Below are positions 21,250-32,799 of a stretch of DNA of 64,000 nt, one piece after another. The stretch spans positions 6,418,001 to 6,482,000 of the forward strand of contig JABWDB010000005.1 in NCBI GenBank assembly GCA_019614645.1. Direction: 5' to 3'. Within the stretch, counting starts at the first letter, position 1. Each line of letters starts with the position of its first letter. The notes below the pieces were generated by a model, which was given only the letters and a program-made list of their open reading frames with translations, did no database searches and was not told where the DNA came from. The translations under genes were made by a program, and so were the position numbers. This DNA comes from Stratiolaelaps scimitus (Eukaryota > Arthropoda > Arachnida > Mesostigmata > Laelapidae).

Positions 21250-23105
21250 GAGCGTTAAATAGTGATATCAAGGTCGACTGGAGCTCGAAACCATTCGAGG
21301 TCATATTCAGACATTTGCACAACCATACATATGTTCGAATGATAGGGATGATACGGGTCGCGGGTCTACTTTATTCAAAAACTCGATATTCGTGTTATTC
21401 GTGACAACATCTCAAAAACTGTCCGCCTCTGAGGCAAATCGGACCTCGTCGGCTGAGGAGTTGGCTGCTGCCGGAAAATCACGCTCTTGTTACGCGTTAT
21501 TCGTCGGGCTACGGCGTTTACGACTTGAATGTTAAAGACAGCAATTACGTATCCCACGTCTTGAGCTCCTTGCTATCATATTGCCGTGGTGCAAAATAAT
21601 AATACAAGACAACGAAACGAAATAAATGAAATACGTTTATAACTATAGTGACTTGTTTTGTAGTTCTGTTTTACGTGAATCGTTTGTCCGCCGCAAATAC
21701 AGCCAGGGATTCCTCCTCGATAGCCGCATACTTGTTGCATGCTAAACCTAACGAATATTACTAATAAATGCTGCCCGTTTAACCCGCGTGAATCAACCAG
21801 TCACATTCCAGTATCCTATCACAGTCGACTAAATGCTTGTCGGGCTACGTACACGGTATTGGGTTTCCATTGCTTCATATCACCCAATGCAAATGTGCAA
21901 CGGTAAGGGTTGAACCCGTGTATGGATGGATATACGTGCCTTCTCCAGCTTGTAAGGCGTACAAGAATGCACCACGCCACCGCCGGACTCGACTGCTGCA
22001 GTTGATTGTGGTCCTCAGCAAAGCCAATTGATAATAGGTTATGTCGATTATAGCAAGCTGGTCGATAGACCATAAGCGCAACGACAGGACAATAAAAGGC
22101 TGGATCCTATTCTCCTTCTAACACTACGCTACTCCTTCGCTTATTCTACAAGCAGGACTCTTATTCATCATTTTGCTGCACTCGTCAGGATTCAACTCTT
22201 CTTTTTTACTCAACTCGCGCGGCGGCAACGAATGAGTGCATTGTTGGCACTCATCGGGCGATAGAACAATTACCAGCCCCGCGATACGAACAAATAGTTC
22301 ACAGGTTATGAGTGCCTGTCATACTCCTCTCTCCTTCCAGGCGAATATTGCCAGGCTACGACGGCTGTCCCCTTGCCTTTGAGAATGTCATTGTAATCCT
22401 TCATGAGAGGCGTTCAAGTGGCCGTTGTTTCATAGACTCACCATGATTATTTTATTATATACTCTCAATTTCGCGGGTCATTTACACTCCTTCCAGTAGT
22501 CGTTAAGCAGTGCTCCCGCAGCTTTGCAAGTAGCTGAACCCTTGATTCGTATTTGTCTAGGGCAGTGTAACGGGAAACGTTTCCGAGTTCAAAGTAAAAA
22601 GGCACTTGGGCACACGCTTTCAACAACTCCTGTCACTTGCCATTCATGTGAAAGTCTTTGTTATGCCTGCGTGAGTTCAGGTAGGTTTGAAGTCTTATAG
22701 CGTTTTCTATTTTTGATAAGAGGCGATAAGGTCAAGCTGTCAGTCCAACACCCTGCCGAGAGTTGCCTTTGGGATTGAGCATATTGAACATGTGTAAAAC
22801 ATCAGCTATCCTTACGTTGCTGCTGTATTTCGGCCTGCATCCACGTCCAAAGTAATTAGTGTTGCTGCATTCACCCCAGGAGAATCTCAAAATACGTTTT
22901 GATCAATCTCAAAACGCGAACAAATTTAGCACATTAGGCTCTGGCCTCCCCTCCACGACAGGCAAGGTTGAATTGACGTTTTGTGGCCTGGTGCGGTGCA
23001 CCTAAGCGTTTCGATCTTCAACTTGACATATAGAAGAGAACCATTCTAAAGTGTCCATCTCGCAACGTTCGATTTCTGAGGGAGTAGCCTCGCTGCACCG
23101 CCGTA
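21250..23105. other. Upstream region of SMUG1 copy 1; nothing else recognised
   Basis: There is a tRNA-like B box on the minus strand near 21910 (CACGGGTTCAACCC) with a possible A box near 21975. No coding motif was seen. The promoter of SMUG1 copy 1 should lie near the right end, but there is no GC-rich block here, unlike upstream of copy 2. Confidence 0.35.
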
Positions 23106-23399
23106 ATGCAACGAGCCGAAGGATCACCAAAACCGGAGGGGTCCGATGATGACCCTAATACATTGGCGGCGAGATTTCTTGCACTCGAAAACGAGCTGAC
23201 AACAAGGCTGGACCAATTACACATCGACGCGCCGGTCGCCGTCGTCTATAGTCCGCTAATATATGCTCACGAGACGCACGAATGCTACGTGCGCGCATCA
23301 TTGGGGACTTTCGGCCAACCCAAAGTGGTCTTTCTTGGGCTAAATGCTGGCCCGTTTGGGATGGCGCAAAATGGTGTATGTATCAATCTATTTCTCAGT

Positions 23400-23438
<39 letters not shown>

Positions 23439-25512
23439 GTGTATATATATATATATATCTATAGGCAATTCCTGGAAGTACGTCTGATTACTTAGTGAGT
23501 TGTGAATGATCTGTACAAAGTACAGTACTTCAAATACCCTTGAAGTCTTTGCAACGAGTTGGAGCGTTTTTATGTCAAACATTTGGAATCAAGTTTTACT
23601 GGCACTATACAAATTGGCGCCTACATAATTAATCGCCATCCTCTCGCCAGATCGTAGGCATTTATATTGGCTAGTTCTGGAGGATTGTAGGATTTATTTG
23701 TAAGAACCATCCAACCAAGCCAACCAAGTTTTTGGCGTTACCCTAAGCCCAGTTTGAAGTGATTATATGTACCTATAGGTATTATATTATCTATCGACCC
23801 TCAAATATTTGTACTTTTCGACTATACGCTATTTTGAGCCCGCTCTGCCGGACAGTCAGGCGGCTCAGTGGTCACGTTATCGCCCAGCACCGTCCTCTGG
23901 GACACATTACTAATTAGGTACGGCCTTCTCAATCGTTGATGAATCACGCATTGTCCACCGACATCGTAGGTGCCATTCGGTGACACGAAGCACATCCGGG
24001 ACTGGTTGGGCGTACGAGGTGACGTGCACAGACCCGCGCGTGAGCACCCGCGACGACCCGTTCATGGCATACAATGCACGAGGTCTGAACAATCAGGTAA
24101 ACGTTTTTGGGGTCTAATGAAGGAGCTGTGTGGCGGCGACGTCAACCGATTTCTTCAGTCATGTTACGTGCACAACTTTTGCCCGCTAAGCTTTATGATG
24201 GAGAACGGGCGGAATATCACCCCTGATCAGTTGCGAGTTGAAGACAGGAACAGGCTTCAAGGACTGTGCGACGAATCATTGCGGGATGTCCTTACCCTGC
24301 TCCGTCCTGAACTCGTTGTTGGAATTGGCAAATACGCGTCGTAAGTGTCGCCGAATGCTGCTTCGATTACAATGTGTTATTGCCCTAGTTGGATTCATTC
24401 GAAATCCATAGCCAGTATTGTAGAATTTCGCATATTTCGCGACATAAATATTATACAATCAAGAAGTAACCCACACATAAGTGTGACTGATCACCGCGTT
24501 GTGCATTGTCGGGGCCTGAATACATAGGGAACGTGCACAAAATGCAGTTTCACGTTTGGGGTTTGCGAACGACATCCGGGCCAGACGGATCACGCACCCG
24601 AGTCCAGCGAATGCGAGCGCTAATAGGCTGGGATGGCGTAGACTGGCCCTGAGGCAACTCTTCGAAGCTGGATTTCTGAAGTAATGGACTAAGTGATACA
24701 ACAAGATTAGTGGCTCTTATTACGATGATTATATGATAGCGTTTTCGAAATAAAAAAGTCGAAAAGTGCTTCTGCTATCCGATGCTCAGCATCGTAAATG
24801 CACTACTGCATACGTCAGAATTCTAATCTGATCTTGCTGACTGTAGAGTGTACGATCCGTTATTCCCTAAGAAGGAAAACAGTTCATTCTTTCTGCGAAA
24901 GTTCAATAGCTAAACAAGTATGTAACACTGCTTAACTCGCCATTTATATTATTATTATTATATTAAGTGTATCCAATGACACATTGGCGAGGAGCGAACC
25001 CATATAGCCTCGGTGGCAGCTATTAACTAAACAGAAATTATAACCACTTCCGCCCATTCAGAAATCTGCAGTTCGACATTTAATAATAAATAAATTATAT
25101 TAATGTCTTTATTTTAAAATTATTAAATTATTTCTTATTAAGTGTCGAACTGCTGATTTGTGAAGTTTATTATATATATATATATATATATAATATTACA
25201 TTTATTTAATAATAAATAATTTTAAATACATTCATCTCACCAGGGCTATACCTGCTCAATACACGAATGATTAAAGGTGATGATAGATAATGTGAATTTT
25301 CTTGACGTCGATGTCTAACGTAAATGAATATTCTGAAAGATAGCTTCATTCGAGTAATATTGGTCTTCTAGAACTCTTTCAATATAAACCTAACATTTTT
25401 TATGTGTGTGGGTGATTTCTTGTATGTGTCATTCGTTACTAGGTTGATGGACTGGCCCATATCGGAGGATTTGCTACAAGAGGCAGCTCAGGAATCCAAC
25501 GAGCAACAATAG
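23106..25512 (+). CDS. SMUG1: SMUG1-like uracil-DNA glycosylase, copy 1
   Basis: The enzyme cuts uracil and some oxidised pyrimidines out of DNA, the first step of base excision repair in the nucleus. Exons are 23106-23375, 23970-24340 and 24528-24684, giving 265 residues (human SMUG1 has 270). Introns are GT-AG. Motif 1 reads GLNAGPFGMAQNG, with the catalytic Asn at 80, but Leu and Ala replace the usual Met and Pro beside it. The YVHN block has Asn159. Motif 2 is HPSP with His237. The TAA stop (24682-24684) sits inside GTAATG. If that is a donor, exon 3 ends at 24680 and joins 25443-25512 in phase 2, giving 287 residues that end in EDLLQEAAQE. Copy 2 shows the same arrangement. A poly(A) signal at 24749 fits the short form. 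Confidence 0.85.
23400..23459. repeat. (AT)n tract in intron 1 of SMUG1 copy 1
   Basis: Interrupted AT/GT dinucleotide repeat starting 25 bp after the donor. Copy 2 has an (AT)n tract at the matching place. Confidence 0.9.
24749..24754 (+). terminator. AATAAA poly(A) signal, SMUG1 copy 1 short form
   Basis: AATAAA lies 65 bp after the TAA at 24684 and would serve a transcript in which the downstream exon is not used. Confidence 0.45.
25059..25161. repeat. AT-rich inverted repeat, 39 bp arms (MITE-like)
   Basis: GCAGTTCGACATTTAATAAT on the left arm (25059-25097) pairs with the inverted copy at 25123-25161, with a few mismatches. The spacer is about 25 bp of AT. It lies in the interval between exon 3 and the downstream exon of SMUG1 copy 1. 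Confidence 0.7.
25443..25512 (+). CDS. SMUG1: Downstream exon of SMUG1 copy 1 (paralogue of 38860-38930)
   Basis: After a TTACTAG acceptor the exon reads LMDWPISEDLLQEAAQE in the phase that continues SMUG1, then ends in TAG at 25510-25512. The copy 2 exon reads LVGWSVTEDLLREAAEE. About half the residues are identical, similar to the divergence of the SMUG1 exons themselves, so it was duplicated with SMUG1. A SINE-2 insertion starts on the splice site, at 25509. Confidence 0.6.
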
Positions 25513-25600
25513 GTAAAGGTAAAGGTTTCATTGGTTGATTAAAGAAGCTGCAATTTTTATAATGCTTAAGCTCTCTTATATGTCACGCAGCATAGGTAAA
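25509..25600 (-). mobile_element. SINE-2 copy 2, inserted at an exon boundary
   Basis: On the minus strand, GACATATAAGAGAGCTTAAG and a CCTTTACCTTTACCT tail match the copy at 12461-12607. The tRNA head is missing (5' truncation). ATAGGTAAA occurs at 25509-25517 and 25592-25600, a 9 bp target-site duplication. The target sequence spans the TAG and the AG|GTAAA splice donor of the preceding exon. Confidence 0.75.
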
Positions 25601-27233
25601 TCGATTTGATGTTTCCGATCGAACATCAAATGATTTCTGTTTCTCTTTATCATCGTTTAAAGTTAACAGCAATCCTGCGCGCACTTGGTTGGCACGTTCA
25701 CCATTGACATCCGAATTCTTGCGTACAGGTGATCTTCTCGTGAACTACGGCATTGGAGCCGCTGCATTCGAGCGTCCCGTGCGTTCCTAGGTCAAGCGCA
25801 TGCTAACTTTCTATGGCCAAATTTCATATCCACGATCTGAATTTCTGCAATGCCCCGCCCTTCAACCTTGCTCAAATCACTAAAAATTAACTGCTAAAAA
25901 GCGAAAATACGTGGACTTTAAGAAAATTTACCGTCGAGTTAAAAGCTAGCGTTCGACCCGAACCGGCGTGAAGACTAGATTTCTATTTGTGCTATTTCGC
26001 TGGCCCGTTGACCTTGGCCGGGCGCTGGCTATACTAAGATCTCAGCCACTCACTTTACTATAACATCGTTCAGATATACCACAAGCGCGGTAATAGTCCT
26101 ACCGCCAGCTATAAGCCTACCACATTGATATTTTGACCATTTGCATTGGTGCAAAGGAATGGAAAGCCACATTTTGATTAACTCAGCAATCGTAAATGGC
26201 GCCAAATTTATTCTGCTTCGACCTAGTAAGTCTTGTTAGTACAGCCCAAAGAGCACCTTGGTAAATGACCAAACCAATTATATGAGGTACACACAAACAT
26301 GCTACACGCGTGTCACCGTTTTCGACGGAGAAAAAGTTCTAACTGAAGTCTATCATACAGTAATTGACGATTATACAGTAATTTCCCTCACAACAAATTA
26401 ACCCCACATGACGTCTTGACAAAATTTAACAAATTAAGATAATAGCAAGAACAAACGACAAAATATCGGTATTACTGTACTAAAACTGTATCGAAACGGA
26501 AAGTACAGTAAAATGGTATCAACTTAACAGGTCACATACTGATTATGATGAATATGTGATGACTACCAACCTTTTCATGCTTGTTTTTTTTGGCGCTTAT
26601 TGTCACTTGACCCACGGTTCGAAACTACCATGTAAAGCTTCTAGCTAGCTGTCTGGGTGGTCATTTCGCTACTTTGAGCTGGGAATTATTGTTGTCCCTG
26701 ATAGAAGTCGTGATGAAGCCCGCTCGTCGTCCAATACTGTTCAAGTTCCACATATCTGACACCTCGTTCACAGTGAGTGTCCCCCTCCACAGTATTCATA
26801 CCATCATTATAATTATATATAATAACCTTTCCAAAGAGATACATTTTTAATGAGCTTTGTTTGAGATATACTCAAATTCCAATACATACATTTTGTAAAC
26901 GTTTTAGGACCTGCACAGCAAACGTGGCAATACCAAAATGAGGATGAAGACAAATAGAGAAGCAAAATCTGAGCGTTTCGGCAGGAAAAAGCATCTGACC
27001 GCGACACAGCAACTAATTGGACGCAACGCAAATCTAGGCCCTGTCGCCGGCAGAAATTTGAGTTGTTACGAGGTCGACTATGTTCCACGAATGTCTATGA
27101 TAAAATTAAAAAATATAAATTAAACTCCCTTTCAAGACAACGGCCCCGAACACGTGACTCGTCTATTGGAGCACTTGAAAGCTCCCACAAGAAAAAAATT
27201 CTTCCCTTTATTTTTAATAATTTCTTTGATATC
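25601..27233. other. Intergenic, nothing recognised
   Basis: This stretch is moderately AT-rich, with repeated TACAGTAA-like motifs at about 26360-26515 that might be an old miniature element. No gene motif was found. Confidence 0.35.
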
Positions 27234-27488
27234 TGTTTTTTCGAGCTGACCCTCAGCTGTTCGCCCTGTCTGATAGGAGTCAGGTCTTAACCTTTTAGGT
27301 GTTACTATGAGGACCTGCCGGCTCCACCTTTGCTTATTATCTTCCTTACTCGTACCTGGCAAGAATCTTCAGATAAAGAAAGATGATAAAGGACTCCAAA
27401 GATTCTCCACGTCTGACAGGATTTGAACCCAACACCCACGTCCCCCTGGCTTAGCAGCCCAAGTCGCTCACCACCCAGGGGACAGTTT
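27234..27488 (-). mobile_element. SINE-1 copy 3 (full length)
   Basis: The body matches 321-571 closely. The tRNA-like head at the right end has a GGGTTCAAATCC B box and a CTGCTAA anticodon loop, as in tRNA-Ser(GCU). This loop is better preserved than in copy 1. The origin from tRNA-Ser is inferred. Confidence 0.7.
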
Positions 27489-28049
27489 CTTTGTATCTAA
27501 CGCCACAAAAGTGTTGGGTATAGTCAAAGTCGTTGTTTGTGAAAACAAGACAATGGTGAATCGATTTTCACCTGTAGCTAGGCGTTTTATCGAGCACAAA
27601 TGAAACAATTGGATTACTCCACTAAAGAAATAGAGAATGCTAGAAATATTTTATAGCTATATAATGTATTTGATACTCTCACTAGTGTTTGCCTGTCTTT
27701 ACTGCGTAATTCGGAGACTGTAACTTCTTAAATACAATGTATATAAAAAAAAAGCTCGTCCGGCTCACTGTCGCGTATTCGCGAAGGTTTCATCAAGGAA
27801 GTTCAAGAAGACTCCCATCCATATCTGACGCAACTCTTGGAGAACCTCGAGCTGGACGCGACTAACTTAATCAATAATATTAGTGTTCAATGCTATAGCA
27901 TATACGTCGAGACAAGGATGAGAAACCACATGAAAGTATTTGTATGATACATTTGCAATAGTACATCGATTATGGCCACCATAACTATTTAGCCGTCCCT
28001 TGAAAATAGGACTGTAGTTAGTAGCCTGTATCGCCTGGCTTAGATTGAC

Positions 28050-28975
28050 ACCAGGTAAGCAAGGTTGGTAAGCATACTGACTCTTGCAAACAAGCGCCCC
28101 GTATCGTTAACCACGGTAACCTATATAGTCATGGAACGCATCATATCTAACCCAATTGTAACGGATGCAGAATCACAAAGTCGGATCTCCCCTCGTCAAT
28201 TTGCTTATCGGCAAGGCCGTCCTAAAGTGGACTGCCTGTTCAGACTCAAGAACAGCACCGCGCTGGCGTCAAACGAAAATACCCCAGTTGATGTGATTAT
28301 ATACAAGGATATCTGTTAATAATTGTGATAACATTTTATAAGCGGTTTTATTCATGCTGGCTGATTCCGGCAAATACGATCCCTTGCCCCCATTGTGGGG
28401 GAGGGACGGCTTAATCTCGAACGCCACATTGTTCACCCGAAGGCTGGTGGTGTTCAGTTGCAACTGAAGTGGCGAAGAACCACGTCAAATTGATGAACGT
28501 GCCATGAAGTGCGTCGTCCCCGAACTTCGAAGTGCTTCGAAGCTAACATATAGCGAGAGAGAAATAAATGACCACTCGATGTCGCGGTGAAAGACAGTAA
28601 GATAGTTGCCAGACAAGCACTCGTAGTGGCCGTATGACCTGCTCATACATTGTGTTTTCAATATAGACCTTAATACCACAGAAAGGCAATTGAGTGACCC
28701 GGAGCGATACCAAGGAAACTTGTTCACTAACGATCAACTAGCTCGTATCACAAAGCTTTCCTCACAATATCAAAAGCGCATTCGAAACCGTATCACACAC
28801 ACACCTATCTTTACCGCCATGATCCATGGGCGTCGGCCCTATCTTTTCTCGTTGATCTTCGATTTCTTCCGAGGAGGGACGTTCAAAGTTAAGGTCAACA
28901 ACTCCCTCTCCAGAACGGGCCACACATCCACCAGATGTCCGCAAGGAACTGTACCAGCTAACAGAGTCCTGTAGA
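28050..28975 (+). mobile_element. Decayed non-LTR retrotransposon, reverse transcriptase (Jockey/R1-like)
   Basis: At 28085-28260 the frame reads KRPVSLTTVTYIVMERII and then ISPRQFAYRQGRP, the N-terminal RT blocks (RPISL...ERI...QF.FR.GRS). At 28690-28975 it resumes with FFRGGTFKVKVNNSLS and CPQGTV, blocks 3 and 4. The sequence between (about 28320-28680) is unrelated and the catalytic YADD box is not found. The copy is dead. Confidence 0.7.
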
Positions 28976-29029
28976 GTCCTGTTCGCCGTCTTCATTGACT
29001 CTGTCAAATATGTCCTAAAGGCACCCATT

Positions 29030-31505
29030 CAACACCATGTACACGCCGATGAACTAAATTTGTGATGCCAGCACGTGGTACTGAGAACTGTGTCTCTTGT
29101 CAGAATGCCATGTTTTGCCATCAGTCTAAAAACATGAGGCTTAAACTATCGAATCAGAAGTGCAGTGCTAGGTAGGAGAAATCCGGGATGGGACTATTAT
29201 TGCATCGGGACGCGAAATTTAATATATTGTAACGAGCACTACCGTCAGGGCAGACGACCCTGCGATCGACGATGCAGGCGTCCAACGTCGCCAGTGGTGC
29301 TTGAAGGAACTGTGAGAGGGGGGAGTAGGTAGTGAACAAACCTAAGTCATGAAAGCCTACGGTGACTAGGTTACTTACCTTGTAGTCAGACAGGAGAAGA
29401 AAAACCAACAGAAACAGAACTTCCACCTGTTCCCACTACGGAGAGTAACCACGAAAGGACAACACTCAAGGTTGCCGTAGAGTGACGACACTCTGGCAGG
29501 GCGGTACGATTCTCTCGACCGGACCCTTATCTATTTCTTTACTCTCAACAGCAACAAAAATGGCCGAATCAAACACTGCGGCGCTCGATACGGTACAATT
29601 GTCTGACAATGGTCTACAAAAATGTGACAATTTACGTCAGTGGCGGCGGCAGAGCGGTATCATCTGTCTGGCGCCTACATCAAGGTTCGTTTTCCACTAA
29701 AATCATATGAGAACGGGAAATCATACAAGAGTGGCACGATTATTCAAGTGGGAGACTACGAGAGTAGGTGACCGTATGGCCGGCAACCTGCAACCGGAGT
29801 ACTGTCATATACGCGCCACATTCAAGGATCCTAAGTTCTCCTCATTCACTTTGAGAGAATGCTCAATTGGTAGAAACAACTACCCGTGAAATGTGACGGC
29901 TAAAGTTATCCTTCAGTGGGCAGGCTGAGTTCATTGTTGGCAAATGCTCCCTAGTATGCTGCTTTACACTCAGGTCAATCATCTCGCTCTTAAACTCCCC
30001 TGATCTCTACCCTAAACTGTCTAAATCTCATTATCAGTTGTTTCTGTCTTCGGCTACAGATGTATGTGTGATTTGGAACCCGGTCAAAGTGAACGACATG
30101 CAGAGACTTGAAAGCATGCACTGAAAGTTCAGTCGTTGGGCAGAGGAGGTCAGGTGCAATTCGGCCCACTTATTCTATTTCTGCTTTGTGGAAGGGTGAG
30201 ATCAGCAGATTTCGGCTTCTTTCAAAAAATAATACACGACAAACCTGTCTTCGATGATCTGTTCGATGTCCCCCACATGCACAGGCTAATTAGAGTTAGC
30301 TTTGTTTTTAAGCCTAAGTCAAGTCGGCTCGCACTGAGAAAATTAATCACTGATTCTGTGTAGAGTAAGCAAGACGCTTACTTCCTAATGAGATTGAACC
30401 GCTAATATCCTGTCTGTTGTATAATTAAAGAGAAAAAAACGGGTGATTCATAATTGCAGTGCAGAAGGTAAACGTCATTTATTACATCGTACAAATATCT
30501 AGTCAGACAACATTGTACAAATATTTGAAGCGTAACGCTGCCGTTCTTTATTGCTACAATTTGTAACATCTCCTTTGTTGCATATCAATAAAGTTTTATA
30601 TCACAGTAAATAAGTCTTTAAAATCGTGTACGGTTTCAAATCGTCCGCACACCGCTCCTCAATTTATTTGCAACTAGCTCTCAAAATTAATATAATTTAT
30701 GATTCAATGTGATTCTATATCTACGAGACACAAGAAGTACCCGTTTTTCCCCCTAGTTTACAATGATCTTCAACTATAATAGAATATTCTTCAACGGGCA
30801 TATATATCTCTGAGGCGGACCGAACTGTATCTATCGCCTTGCTTTGCCCATGACCTGGTCATTCTATTGCGACTTTTTGTCTGCGCGTGACATAGATTGA
30901 AGCCAATGTCGAAACAAAGCCAGCTACCACCGAGTGGGCCCGATAGTAGCGATAGAGCTATTAGGCGCCTCGACCATTTTCTCGGCAGAGCTCAGCGGTC
31001 TGGTTCTATCAACCGCGCATGGCGGGCGACGCGATAATGTCGCGACAGAAGCAACGTTTCAACAGAGCCAAACTTTGTTGCCGAATTTGATTTTCGAGAC
31101 CATGGGATGCTGAGGCGCACATCGATTTTACCTATGTTAACATGGCAACGTCAGTTTGATGACAGTTTTCCCACAAATGTAGTGCCCGGGCAATCGACAG
31201 CCATAGAGCCGGTTTAGTCGATGGAGCTCTCCGAGCCCGTGCAGGCTCCTGAGCGCTCCCCGAACGCGTACCACCGTTATTATCGTACTCCTAACAATAC
31301 TATCCCGTTGTTCGCAGTGCCGACTGCCAACTAAGTTATTCTACGCAAATCCCAGACCATGGAGAACGGATCAACATCGTTGATATAGAAGCTGTCGACT
31401 TAAGTATCTCCCAAGGCTTCACTCGTTGCAGATACGTGTCTCTCTCCACCGCTGTCTGAGTTCCCCCGCTCCCCAGCATTCAACCCCCCGAGGATACACG
31501 TAAAT
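29030..31505. other. Long stretch without a recognised gene
   Basis: A plus-strand frame at 29482-29700 and another at 29707-29889 have no recognised domain. They sit right of the dead LINE and may be more transposon sequence. The stretch 30380-30740 is AT-rich and empty of signals. Confidence 0.35.
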
Positions 31506-31509
31506 AAGA

Positions 31510-32031
31510 ATGCGTTCATCGTTCAAAATCTCGCAGCAAAAAAAAACCGCTAACAAAATTACGTTGAACAAGCGCCTAGTGCCATCTTTGGGAAAAGTTG
31601 CTTCCAAGAAATCGTTCGTTTGTGGCTCGGGGAAATTTGTAGTTCCCACTTCAATTCGATCGTCTGCTGGCGCACAATGCGATGTTTGGCCTCGGCATCT
31701 GAATGTCGCCTTGTATTGGAATAAGATTGAATGCGCACAATCGGGTCAGAGCTCTAGCTCATCCGCGAGGCGGTGCCTCGAATTTCTCGACTTGAACCAC
31801 CAACGCTTGACAGCATTGGCGGCTAATCAATGTTTTGTCAATTCTCCCGTTACGCCTCCCTCTAACACACCGTCAAACTGCGAGCCAACCAAATGTACAC
31901 CCGAATGTCACTGGTACCCGCAACGAACTTTGTGCCCGTTCTCGGGGTGCCGCCGCGTCCAGCTTATTATGCATGACGCCATGTTGAAGCATAATAATGG
32001 CGGCCACTTTAACCTCGAAGACACCATTTGA
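31510..32031 (+). other. Unrecognised open frame of 173 codons
   Basis: This is one of the longer single frames outside known genes. It is Ser- and Cys-containing (for example QSGQSSSSSARRC) and ends before a GA-rich stretch. I see no domain, signal peptide or membrane segment, and no splice context that ties it to a neighbour. It may be chance, or 5' sequence of the SMUG1 copy 2 transcript. Confidence 0.2.
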
Positions 32032-32584
32032 CTCTTTTTCACCATCGAACAAGTGATCCTACGTGATCCCTATATTCGCAAGATTCGCCACGCAGCAACG
32101 TCTGTGCCCCACGGACGATTCTGCCTTGAAACAATAGGCATCGCGTGAACGTTTGTATTTTATTTCCCTCTCGATTCTGTTCCCTCGAATATTTCTGTTG
32201 TTCAGATGGCCGACATCGGGCTGTCGGCATGTTTGTATTGCGGGTCTCCTGAGACTGAAGGCTAGTGCAGGAGAGACAGCGAGCGAGAGAGAGCGAGCTA
32301 GAGAGAGAGATACCCAGACATCGAGCCAAACATCTACCGGGTGCTGCTGCTCCGCCAGCGAAACAAACGACACGATGACCGACGAACGCATCGAATGAAC
32401 GCTTCGTGGCCGCGCTTCTTCGGGCGGCGGGCGATAGTTGCTAGGCAGGATCATTCTGAGTAAATCAGCATCATTCTCCACAACAAACACACACTACATT
32501 GTCCCTCTTGGTAAGCAACAGCTGATACTCTTGGAAAATTCGTATTAATTGAAGCACGTAGAACGATGTTGACACCGTGAAGTG

Positions 32585-32690
32585 GACCTTGGGACCACTG
32601 GACACCCCCGGGTTGGCATACGGGCCCGTCCGGTTCGATTCCCTCGGTTGTCAGTGAGTGTGGCCTCACTGAGTCCGCCAGTGACCGTTT
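32585..32690 (+). repeat. tRNA-like element (possible SINE) with B box and hairpin
   Basis: GGTTCGATTCC is a perfect B box, and TTGGCAT resembles an anticodon loop, but the T and acceptor stems do not pair. A hairpin (CAGTGAGTG / CCTCACTG) and then a (TG)n run at about 32700-32715 follow. It is not a working tRNA. Confidence 0.4.
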
Positions 32691-32799
32691 TGTTGAACGG
32701 TGTGTGTGTGTGTGCTTTGGCCTCATGTGACATTTGCTTTGTGGCCGTTTTTCTCGCGTCGAAGAACACTACCCAGGCCATCTAGCGGCCTAAGACGCC

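Noticed and set aside
29154..29426. Hydrophobic minus-strand frame as a membrane protein or LINE endonuclease
   Set aside because: The hydrophobic start looks like chance and no endonuclease block (SDH, NxxS) could be found.
32585..32660. Functional tRNA-Ala-like gene
   Set aside because: The B box is good but the T stem and acceptor stem fail to pair.
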